A stretch of DNA of 5,219 nucleotides from Nitrospirae bacterium GWC2_57_9 (lineage in GTDB: Bacteria > Nitrospirota > UBA9217): positions 1,621-6,839 of the forward strand of contig MHEA01000067.1 in the NCBI GenBank assembly GCA_001805085.1, written 5' to 3'. The notes under the pieces were generated by a model. That model ran no database searches and had not been told where the DNA came from. It worked only from the letters and a program-made list of their open reading frames with translations. Shown here one piece after another: positions 1 through 5,219 of the stretch. Numbering within the stretch: position 1 is the first letter of the stretch; each line of letters starts with the position of its first letter. The position numbers and the translations under genes were made by a program.

Positions 1-314
1 AACCTTTTTTCCAGGGCCACTTCCCGGGACATCCGATCATGCCGGGCGTTCTCCTGCTCGAGGCCATGGCCCAGACAGGCGGGGTTCTGGCCCTCAAGTC
101 CATTCCCGAGGAAGAGGTGTCGAAGAAGGTGCTCTATTTCATGAGCATCGATAAAGCGAAGTTCCGTAAGCCTGTCCTGCCCGGCGATCAGGTCCGTTTT
201 GAACTGGAGCTGATCAAGGAACGGGGTCCCGTCAAGAGCTTCAAGGCGCAAGCAGTCGTGGACGGCGGAGTGGTCGCCGAGGCCGAGATGATGGCCATGA
301 TCGTGGATAAATAA
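1..314 (+). CDS. fabZ: FabZ, 3-hydroxyacyl-ACP dehydratase (3' part, start outside window)
   Basis: FabZ removes water from (3R)-hydroxyacyl-ACP to give trans-2-enoyl-ACP in cytoplasmic type II fatty acid synthesis. The reading frame is open from the first base: codons from position 3 read PFFQGHFPGHPIMPGV, the FabZ active-site signature. The catalytic His is the one in GHFPG (codon 18-20) and the catalytic Glu is in LLLEAMAQ (codon 60-62). The remaining hot-dog fold follows, with FRKPVLPGDQ and the C-terminal VVAEAEMM strand. About 103 residues are visible; family members run near 145-150, so roughly 45 N-terminal residues are missing. Met39 lies inside the signature motif and is not the true start. 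The TAA stop is 20 nt before lpxA. FabZ and LpxA compete around the same 3-hydroxyacyl-ACP pool, and fabZ-lpxA adjacency is common in Gram-negatives. The identification is secure; FabA is unlikely given the sequence and context. Confidence 0.97.
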   Translation, partial: PFFQGHFPGHPIMPGVLLLEAMAQTGGVLALKSIPEEEVSKKVLYFMSIDKAKFRKPVLPGDQVRFELELIKERGPVKSFKAQAVVDGGVVAEAEMMAMIVDK

Positions 315-322
315 TTACCGGC

Positions 323-327
323 AGGAG
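323..327 (+). promoter_or_regulatory. Ribosome binding site for lpxA
   Basis: AGGAG lies 7 nt before a GTG codon at 335. Its position supports GTG as the lpxA start: translation from there gives MNIHPTAIIH, the usual beginning of the LpxA family, and no in-frame ATG lies nearby. Confidence 0.75.
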
Positions 328-334
328 CAGGGAA

Positions 335-1108
335 GTGAATATACACCCGACAGCAATCATACACAAGAACGCCAGGATCGCGGAGAGCGTCGAGATCGGA
401 CCGTATGCGGTCATTGGAGAACATGTTTCCATCGGCAGGGACACGAAGATCGCCTCCCATGTGCTGATCGAGGGATGGACCACGATCGGGGAAAGGAACC
501 GCATTTTTTCCTTCTCCAGCATCGGTACGCCGCCCCAGGACATCGGCTACAATAACGAGGAGACCTATCTCATCGTAGGGGACGAAAATGTGATCCGGGA
601 GTGCGCGACCGTGCATCGGGCGACGACGAAAGCGGACCGCAAGACCGAGATCGGGAACAGGAATTACCTCATGGCCTATTCCCATGTCGCTCATGACTGC
701 AAGCTGGGGAACAATATCATCATGGCCAATTCGGCAGGCCTTGCAGGACATATCGTGATCGAGGACCATGCAATCCTGGGCGGCATCGTCGGCGTGCATC
801 AGCACGTGCGGATCGGCGCTTACGCGATGATCGGCGGGCAGTCGGCCATCGTGCAGGACATTCCACCGTATGTGAGCGCTGCGGGTAACCGGGCACAGCT
901 GTACGGCTTGAACACGATCGGTCTTAAGCGCAGGGGGTTCAGCGATGCTATGATCAATGACCTCAAAAAGGCATACAAGATCATCTTCCGGTCAGGCATG
1001 ACCATCGAAGACGCATTCAAGAAAGTGGCCGAGGAAATTCCCGATTCGGCCCAGGTGAAATACTTTGTTGATTTCATGCGAAGTTCCAAACGGGGAGTGA
1101 CCCGGTAG
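335..1108 (+). CDS. lpxA: LpxA, acyl-ACP:UDP-GlcNAc (or UDP-GlcNAc3N) O/N-acyltransferase
   Basis: LpxA catalyses the first step of lipid A synthesis, moving a (3R)-hydroxyacyl chain from ACP to position 3 of the UDP-amino sugar in the cytoplasm. The 257-residue product (E. coli 262) starts at GTG. Residues 1 to about 185 are hexapeptide repeats of a left-handed beta-helix (IHPTAIIH, VEIGPYAVIG, HVRIGAYAMIGG); an alpha-helical C-terminal domain follows, with GLKRRGF and FRSG. Recalled E. coli residues align with a constant offset of 5: catalytic His125 is H120 (SHVAHDC), and D74, H122, H144, H160, Q161 and R204 match D69, H117, H139, H155, Q156 and R199. E. coli Gly173, which sets the acyl-length pocket, is G168. 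One difference is that E. coli Lys76 is G71 (PQDIGY). Linked gnnA/gnnB-like genes suggest that the acceptor may be UDP-GlcNAc3N. Family identity is very sure; substrate choice is inferred. Confidence 0.97.
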   Translation: MNIHPTAIIHKNARIAESVEIGPYAVIGEHVSIGRDTKIASHVLIEGWTTIGERNRIFSFSSIGTPPQDIGYNNEETYLIVGDENVIRECATVHRATTKADRKTEIGNRNYLMAYSHVAHDCKLGNNIIMANSAGLAGHIVIEDHAILGGIVGVHQHVRIGAYAMIGGQSAIVQDIPPYVSAAGNRAQLYGLNTIGLKRRGFSDAMINDLKKAYKIIFRSGMTIEDAFKKVAEEIPDSAQVKYFVDFMRSSKRGVTR

Positions 1109-1124
1109 GCCCGGCAGGCGAACC

Positions 1125-1130
1125 AGGGAG
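1125..1130 (+). promoter_or_regulatory. Probable ribosome binding site for lpxI
   Basis: AGGGAG is the only purine-rich Shine-Dalgarno-like stretch in the 35-nt gap after lpxA. Its spacing of 13 nt to the ATG at 1144 is long. An in-frame GTG at 1150 would be 19 nt away, which is worse, so the ATG is preferred. Confidence 0.45.
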
Positions 1131-1143
1131 ACGAACCAGAACA

Positions 1144-1962
1144 ATGACAGTGATCCGAAAGATCGGTTTAATAGCAGGCAACGGTAATTTCCCCCTTGCC
1201 TTTGCCCGTGCGGCCAGGGATAAGGGCTTGCAGGTCATCGCCGTGGCCCATGAGGGCGAAACCCTTCCCGAACTTGCTGAACTCGTGGACGGTATTTACT
1301 GGGTCAAAGTAGGTCAGTTGGGAAAGCTGATCAAGGTCTTCAAGGACCAGAATGTTGCAGACGTGCTCATGGCAGGCGGCATCAAGAAGACCCGTCTCTT
1401 CGGCGGCGCGATGCCCGATCTGCGCGGCATGGCCGTGCTTGCGCGTATGATCCACAAAAAGGACGATTCCCTGCTTCGGGCCGTGGCACAGGAACTCGAA
1501 TCAGAAGGCATAACCGTTCGGGAATCGACGCTTTACCTGGACAACCTCATCGCTCAGCCCGGCGTCCTGACCCGCCGAAAACCCACAAAAGACGAGCAGC
1601 AGGATATCGAGTTCGGCTGGCAGACCGCCAAGGAGATCGGCAGGCTCGACATCGGTCAGACGGTGGTGGTAAAGGACCAGGCCGTGCTGGCCGTGGAGGC
1701 GATCGAAGGCACTGACGAGGCGATCAGGAGGGGAGGAGGCCTTTGCGGAGAGGGCGCCGTTGTCGTGAAGATATGCAAACCTCAGCAGGACCTTCGTTTT
1801 GACCTTCCTGCCATTGGACCGGAGACCATGAAGAGCATGCAGGATGTGAAGGCATCCTGTCTTGCTATCGAGGCCGGCAAGACCATAATATTGGACCGCG
1901 AAACGGTCATCGCCGAAGCTGACCGGGCGAACATTACGATCGTGGCAAGAGCGCAGGCATGA
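1144..1962 (+). CDS. lpxI: LpxI, UDP-2,3-diacylglucosamine pyrophosphatase
   Basis: LpxI hydrolyses UDP-2,3-diacylglucosamine to 2,3-diacylglucosamine 1-phosphate (lipid X) and UMP. It replaces the unrelated LpxH of E. coli-type bacteria. The 272-residue product matches the usual size of the DUF1009/LpxI family (about 270-280). The N-terminal domain begins IGLIAGNGNFPLAFARAA (residues 7-24), and GGIKKTRLF lies at 78-86. The catalytic C-terminal domain has the conserved run LCGEGAVVVK (200-209), QDLRFDLPAIGP (215-226) and AGKTIILDRE (244-253). An acidic residue of the DLRFD motif (D216 or D220) probably corresponds to the catalytic Asp established for Caulobacter LpxI; which one needs an alignment. 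The TGA stop overlaps the ATG of the next gene by 4 nt. If gnnA/gnnB act here, this enzyme must accept a substrate with an amide-linked chain at position 3. Family call is firm. Confidence 0.95.
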   Translation: MTVIRKIGLIAGNGNFPLAFARAARDKGLQVIAVAHEGETLPELAELVDGIYWVKVGQLGKLIKVFKDQNVADVLMAGGIKKTRLFGGAMPDLRGMAVLARMIHKKDDSLLRAVAQELESEGITVRESTLYLDNLIAQPGVLTRRKPTKDEQQDIEFGWQTAKEIGRLDIGQTVVVKDQAVLAVEAIEGTDEAIRRGGGLCGEGAVVVKICKPQQDLRFDLPAIGPETMKSMQDVKASCLAIEAGKTIILDRETVIAEADRANITIVARAQA

Positions 1963-2909
1963 AGAAGATAAAGGTTGGCGTAGTCGGAGTAGGCTATCTG
2001 GGACAGTTCCATGCAGAGAAATACGCGGCGATGCCCGAGGTGGACCTCGTCGGTGTTGTGGACACCGATCCCGAACGGGGGCAGCTGATCGCGCAGAAGC
2101 TTTCTACCCGCTGGTTTCCGGAACCGGCCCTTCTGCTCGGCCGGGTCGACGCCGTCAGCATCGTGGTCCCCACTGCTTTTCATCACCGGGTCGCATTACC
2201 GTTCCTGGAGCAGGGCGTCCATGTTCTGCTCGAAAAACCGGTCACGGTCACGCTCGATCAGGCAGACGAGGTCATCGCCGTGTCCGACAGGACCAATGCC
2301 GTGCTTCAAATAGGCCACATCGAACGGTTCAATCCTGCCGTGACCTCGATAAAAAAGCTGCTCACGTCGCCCCGCTACATTACCGCCGAGCGGGCAGCGC
2401 CGTTCACGGTCCGCTGCACCGATGTAAACGTAATCCTGGACCTGATGATCCACGACCTCGATATCGTCGTGGACCTGGCGGGTTCAGACCCGAAGGAGAT
2501 CAGCGCGGCAGGCGCGTCCGTTATGACGACCGAGACGGACACGGCAACCGCCCGGATCGTGTTCGAGAACGGTTGCATTGCCGATGTTACCGCATCCCGG
2601 GTGTCAGACGAGAAAAAGCGGATGCTCAGAGTGTTTGACGGGGACAACCTGTACACGAGCGATTATCAAACCCAGAAAGCGACAGTTTCGCGCAAGGCCG
2701 GAGATAGGGTGGTTGAACTGGTCGCAAAAGATATCGCGACGGAACGCCGCGACACCTTGAACGAGGAGATCCGGTCCTTTGTCCACTGCATCGGGACCGG
2801 CACCAGGCCGCTGGTATCGGGCAGGGAGGGGCGACGGGCACTGGCCCTTGCCACCCTGATCACGAGGAACATCACCAGCGGCATGAGCGGCTTCGTTCCG
2901 TTTACATAA
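1959..2909 (+). CDS. gnnA: Gfo/Idh/MocA-family NAD-dependent dehydrogenase, probable GnnA (UDP-GlcNAc 3-dehydrogenase)
   Basis: Probable role: oxidation of the C3 hydroxyl of UDP-GlcNAc with NAD+ to the 3-keto sugar, the first of two steps to UDP-GlcNAc3N. The 316-residue protein has an N-terminal Rossmann fold with VGVVGVGYLG (GxGxxG glycines at 10, 12 and 15), an acidic end of strand 2 (VVDTDPER, D35/D37) typical of NAD preference, and the family hallmark LLEKPV (EKP, residues 92-94; Lys93 expected catalytic). The C-terminal sheet domain contains GHIERFNPA (119-127) and DLMIHDLDIV (161-170), where His165 fits the catalytic His of the D-x3-H motif. There is no signal peptide, so it is cytoplasmic. 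Its start overlaps the lpxI stop (ATGA), which implies translational coupling. Family membership is certain. GnnA is inferred from position between lpxA and lpxB next to an aminotransferase, as in Acidithiobacillus ferrooxidans. A WbpB-like role in O-antigen sugars is the main alternative. Confidence 0.85.
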   Translation: MKKIKVGVVGVGYLGQFHAEKYAAMPEVDLVGVVDTDPERGQLIAQKLSTRWFPEPALLLGRVDAVSIVVPTAFHHRVALPFLEQGVHVLLEKPVTVTLDQADEVIAVSDRTNAVLQIGHIERFNPAVTSIKKLLTSPRYITAERAAPFTVRCTDVNVILDLMIHDLDIVVDLAGSDPKEISAAGASVMTTETDTATARIVFENGCIADVTASRVSDEKKRMLRVFDGDNLYTSDYQTQKATVSRKAGDRVVELVAKDIATERRDTLNEEIRSFVHCIGTGTRPLVSGREGRRALALATLITRNITSGMSGFVPFT

Positions 2910-2928
2910 AGGATCTATTTCTTGAGAG

Positions 2929-2935
2929 AAGGGGA
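2929..2935 (+). promoter_or_regulatory. Ribosome binding site deciding the gnnB start
   Basis: AAGGGGA lies 7 nt before the ATG at 2943. A second purine run, AAAGGA at 2908-2913, lies 8 nt before an in-frame TTG at 2922 and could allow a form 7 residues longer. The ATG is favoured because its product opens with SVPMVDLKTQY, the usual beginning of this aminotransferase family. Confidence 0.65.
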
Positions 2936-2942
2936 ATTACGC

Positions 2943-4043
2943 ATGTCAGTACCGATGGTGGACCTTAAGACGCAGTATCAGGCAATACAGGATGAGATCA
3001 ACAGCGCAGTGCTCGGGGTCATTCAGAGCACGCATTTCATTCTCGGACCCCACGGCAAGGCCCTGGAAGAAGCTGTTGCCGCTTACCATGGCGTGAAGCA
3101 TGCGATCGCCGTCGCGTCCGGTACCGATGCCCTGCACCTGGCCCTTATCGCCGCCGGCATCAAGCGGGGTGATGAAGTGATCACGACGCCGTTCACGTTC
3201 ATTGCGACCGCGGAAGCGATCTCCTATGTAGGCGCTGTTCCCGTGTTCGTCGACATCGATCCCGTTTCGTTCAACATGGATATCCGACAGGTTGAAGCAG
3301 CGATTACGAAAAAGACCAGGGCGATCATTCCGGTACATCTCTACGGCCAGCCGGTGAATATGGAGCCGCTCATGCAGATCGCGAAGAAACACGGCCTCAG
3401 GGTGGTCGAGGACTGTGCTCAGTCCTTCGGTGCCGTCACCAACGGCAAAAAGACCGGCGCTATCGGCGATATCGGATGTTTCAGTTTTTTCCCGAGCAAA
3501 AACCTCGGCTGCTACGGCGACGGGGGCATGGTCATAACCGACGATTCAAAACTGGCAGAACAGATGCTGAGCCTCAGGAACCACGGAAGCCGCGTCCGCT
3601 ACTACCACGACGAGATCGGATTCAACAGCAGGCTGGACGAGATGCAGGCAGCCATTTTGCGGGTCAAGTTCAAGCATATCGACGAGTACAATGCCAAGCG
3701 CAGGAATAACGCGTTTGCGTATAACAGCCATTTGAGCGCGCCCGGGATCCAGACCCCGTCCGAGGAGAAGGGCACTACCCATGTTTTTCATCAGTATACA
3801 ATAAAGGTCAAGAACAGGGACACCGTAAAGCAGCGTTTGGATGCGGGGAATGTCACTTCCTCCATGATCTATTATCCGGTGCCGCTGCATCTCCAGGCCG
3901 CCTATCGGGACCTGGGGATCAAACCCGGAAGCCTGCCGGTCGCAGAACAGACCGCGCTGGAGGTTCTGTCCCTGCCCATGTATCCTGAACTGACCGAAGA
4001 CCAGATCCGAACGGTTGCAGACGCGGTTAAGAAGGCACTGTAG
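2943..4043 (+). CDS. gnnB: DegT/DnrJ/EryC1-family PLP aminotransferase, probable GnnB (UDP-3-keto-GlcNAc 3-aminotransferase)
   Basis: Probable role: transfer of an amino group from L-glutamate to the 3-keto sugar made by the preceding dehydrogenase, giving UDP-GlcNAc3N for LpxA. From the ATG the product has 366 residues, typical for the sugar aminotransferase family (fold type I). Visible marks are VPMVDLKTQY at the N-terminus, the cofactor-phosphate loop ASGTDALHLAL (about 58-68), TTPFTFIATAEAI, VEDCAQS with the Asp (about residue 157) that pairs with the PLP pyridine nitrogen, and FSFFPSKNLG with the Schiff-base Lys at about residue 186, followed by GDGGM. GFNSRLDEMQAAIL and a C-terminal small domain (YYPVPLHLQ, LSLPMYPEL) complete the fold. 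All catalytic residues are present. It lies 33 nt after gnnA and 20 nt before lpxB. Enzyme class is certain; the exact sugar rests on context. WbpE-like or other nucleotide-sugar aminotransferases look alike in sequence. Confidence 0.87.
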   Translation: MSVPMVDLKTQYQAIQDEINSAVLGVIQSTHFILGPHGKALEEAVAAYHGVKHAIAVASGTDALHLALIAAGIKRGDEVITTPFTFIATAEAISYVGAVPVFVDIDPVSFNMDIRQVEAAITKKTRAIIPVHLYGQPVNMEPLMQIAKKHGLRVVEDCAQSFGAVTNGKKTGAIGDIGCFSFFPSKNLGCYGDGGMVITDDSKLAEQMLSLRNHGSRVRYYHDEIGFNSRLDEMQAAILRVKFKHIDEYNAKRRNNAFAYNSHLSAPGIQTPSEEKGTTHVFHQYTIKVKNRDTVKQRLDAGNVTSSMIYYPVPLHLQAAYRDLGIKPGSLPVAEQTALEVLSLPMYPELTEDQIRTVADAVKKAL

Positions 4044-4063
4044 GCGGGTGCGGCGGGACCTCC

Positions 4064-5203
4064 ATGAAAAAGATCATGATCATGTCCGGTGAGGCTTCCG
4101 GCGATCTGCACGGTTCGAACCTTGCCAAGGAAATCAGAAAGGCGGACCCGTCGGTCTCCTTGTACGGAGTGGGAAGCAGGTACATGAGAGAGGCCGGCGT
4201 GCAGATGGTGGCCGATGCCTCGGAAATATCGGTCGTCGGCATCTCCGAGGTGCTTACTCACATCGGAGCCATCTACAGCGTTTATACCCGGTTAAAGCAG
4301 TTCCTGCGAACGGAGCGCCCGGACCTCCTGGTGCTGATCGATTTCCCGGACTTCAACATCATGCTCGGCAAAGCCGCCCGGAAGCTCGGCATCCCCGTGG
4401 TCTATTACATCAGCCCCCAGGTCTGGATCTGGCGAAAAGGGCGGATCAAGACGATCGCAAAGCTTGTCAGGAGCATGCTCGTTGTTTTTCCCTTTGAGGT
4501 GCCCCTGTACGAGAAGGCAGGTGTCGATGTCCGTTTCGTGGGCCATCCCTTGACAGACGTGGTTCGGTCGAACCTGACGCGGGAGCAGGCGAAAGGAGCC
4601 TTCGGTCTCGGGCTTGAGCGACGGACCGTGGCGCTGCTTCCCGGCAGCAGAAAAACGGAGATCGTGAATCTTCTGCCCGACATGCTTGCCGCTGCGAAAA
4701 TACTACTGTCCCGCTTCGACGACCTGGAGTTCGTGCTGCCGGTTGCACCGACGGTGCAGCGCGATTTTGTCCGGTCCTTTGTGGAGCAGAGCGGGGTACC
4801 GGTCACCGTCACGGATGGCCGGGTCTACGACGTGCTGAGGGCTTCTGATGCGGCCATGGTGAAGTCGGGGACAGCTACGCTTGAGACGGGCCTGATGGGC
4901 GTTCCCATGGTGATCGTGTATCGCATCTCGGCGTTCACCTATTATGTTCTGTCGAAGATGGTGAGCGGCATCAAGCATGTTGGCCTCGTCAACATTGTGG
5001 CCGACGACCGCGTGGTGCCCGAACTCATCCAGGACGAGGCGAACCCGCAGAACATGGCCGATGCGATTACGGAGATGTTCAGGGACCGGTCGTACGATGC
5101 ACGCATCAGGGCCGGGCTTGCGGAAGTGCGAAACCGGCTGGGCGATACCGGGGCATCGGCTCGTGTTGCAGCCGTGGTCCTCGATATGTTGAAGACGGTG
5201 TGA
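4064..5203 (+). CDS. lpxB: LpxB, lipid-A-disaccharide synthase
   Basis: LpxB (glycosyltransferase family 19) joins UDP-2,3-diacylglucosamine to lipid X with release of UDP, forming the beta-1,6 lipid A disaccharide at the cytoplasmic membrane surface. The 379-residue product is close to E. coli LpxB (382). Motifs in order are MIMSGEASGDLHGSNL (residues 5-20), LIDFPDFNIML (91-101), YYISPQVWIWRKGR (114-127), FPFEVPLYEKAGV (142-154), FVGHPLTD (158-165), ALLPGSRKTEI (190-200) and VKSGTATLETGLMGVPMVIVYR (266-287, glycosyltransferase-B nucleotide-binding part), then VGLVNIVADDRVVPELIQDE. E. coli Asp98 and Arg201, known to matter for activity, correspond to D93 and R196. The ATG at 4064 has only a weak GGGA upstream, so translation may be coupled to gnnB 20 nt before. 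If the upstream pair makes GlcNAc3N, its substrates carry amide-linked chains at position 3. Identification is secure. Confidence 0.97.
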   Translation: MKKIMIMSGEASGDLHGSNLAKEIRKADPSVSLYGVGSRYMREAGVQMVADASEISVVGISEVLTHIGAIYSVYTRLKQFLRTERPDLLVLIDFPDFNIMLGKAARKLGIPVVYYISPQVWIWRKGRIKTIAKLVRSMLVVFPFEVPLYEKAGVDVRFVGHPLTDVVRSNLTREQAKGAFGLGLERRTVALLPGSRKTEIVNLLPDMLAAAKILLSRFDDLEFVLPVAPTVQRDFVRSFVEQSGVPVTVTDGRVYDVLRASDAAMVKSGTATLETGLMGVPMVIVYRISAFTYYVLSKMVSGIKHVGLVNIVADDRVVPELIQDEANPQNMADAITEMFRDRSYDARIRAGLAEVRNRLGDTGASARVAAVVLDMLKTV

Positions 5204-5207
5204 GATC

Positions 5208-5219
5208 ATGGAAATATAC
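5208..5219 (+). CDS. Start of a following gene (four codons visible)
   Basis: An ATG occurs 4 nt after the lpxB stop and reads MEIY before the window ends. The tight spacing continues the operon pattern, and the end of lpxB (the tail GTGTGAGATC) may serve as a weak ribosome binding region. Four residues are too few to name the product. MsbA-type lipid A flippases often begin in a similar way and often sit near lpxB, but that is only a guess. Confidence 0.4.

Noticed and set aside
39..314. fabZ as a short complete 91-residue gene starting at ATG 39
   Set aside because: The frame is open upstream to the window edge and encodes the catalytic GHFPG motif before that ATG, so the gene is simply cut by the window.
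188..805. Long open frame of 205 codons on the minus strand across fabZ and lpxA
   Set aside because: It lies antisense to two genes with clear family motifs and its translation shows no recognisable domain. Open antisense frames are expected in GC-rich coding DNA.
1109..1143. Possible promoter or terminator in the lpxA-lpxI gap
   Set aside because: The 35-nt gap has no convincing -10/-35 pair and no GC-rich stem followed by a T run. It only offers a loose ribosome binding site.
2946..3392. 148-codon open frame on the minus strand inside gnnB
   Set aside because: It is fully antisense to the conserved N-terminal half of the aminotransferase and has no identifiable motif.
1959..4043. gnnA/gnnB as a recent foreign insertion into the lpx operon
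   Set aside because: Base composition and codon choice look like those of the neighbours, junctions are tight, one overlaps by 4 nt, and there are no repeats or mobile-element remnants at the edges.
4703..5209. 168-codon open frame on the minus strand across the 3' part of lpxB
   Set aside because: It is antisense to the conserved C-terminal half of LpxB, and its His/Arg-rich, low-information translation is typical of a shadow frame.

Overview
The window is a stretch of the Raetz lipid A pathway locus of a Gram-negative (LPS-making) bacterium. All genes lie on the + strand and are packed with gaps of 4 to 35 nt or a 4-nt overlap. The order is 3' end of fabZ, lpxA, lpxI, a Gfo/Idh/MocA-family dehydrogenase (gnnA-like), a DegT/DnrJ/EryC1-family PLP aminotransferase (gnnB-like), lpxB, and the first four codons of another gene. 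No non-coding stretch exceeds 40 nt. I see no terminator, RNA gene, repeat, CRISPR array or mobile element. The DNA is moderately GC-rich and composition looks even throughout, with no sign of recent insertion.

The genes fit one pathway. FabZ acts in fatty acid synthesis, which supplies the hydroxyacyl-ACP pool. LpxA puts the first 3-hydroxyacyl chain on the UDP-sugar. LpxI cleaves the UDP-diacyl sugar to the lipid X-type monosaccharide plus UMP, and LpxB joins two units into the disaccharide. LpxC and LpxD are needed between LpxA and LpxI but are not in the window.

The main point of interest is the dehydrogenase/aminotransferase pair between lpxA and lpxB. This is the arrangement described for gnnA and gnnB of Acidithiobacillus ferrooxidans, which convert UDP-GlcNAc to UDP-GlcNAc3N (3-amino in place of 3-hydroxyl). 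LpxA can then form an amide rather than an ester at position 3. The predicted lipid A is therefore at least partly built on 2,3-diamino-2,3-dideoxyglucose. In support, the LpxA here keeps the catalytic set of the family but has Gly where E. coli has Lys76 near the active site.

Taxonomy cannot be fixed from the window. LpxI instead of LpxH excludes a typical enterobacterial or other gammaproteobacterial arrangement. The general look (moderate GC, clustered lpx genes with lpxI) suits a Desulfobacterota- or Nitrospirota-like bacterium, but this is a guess.
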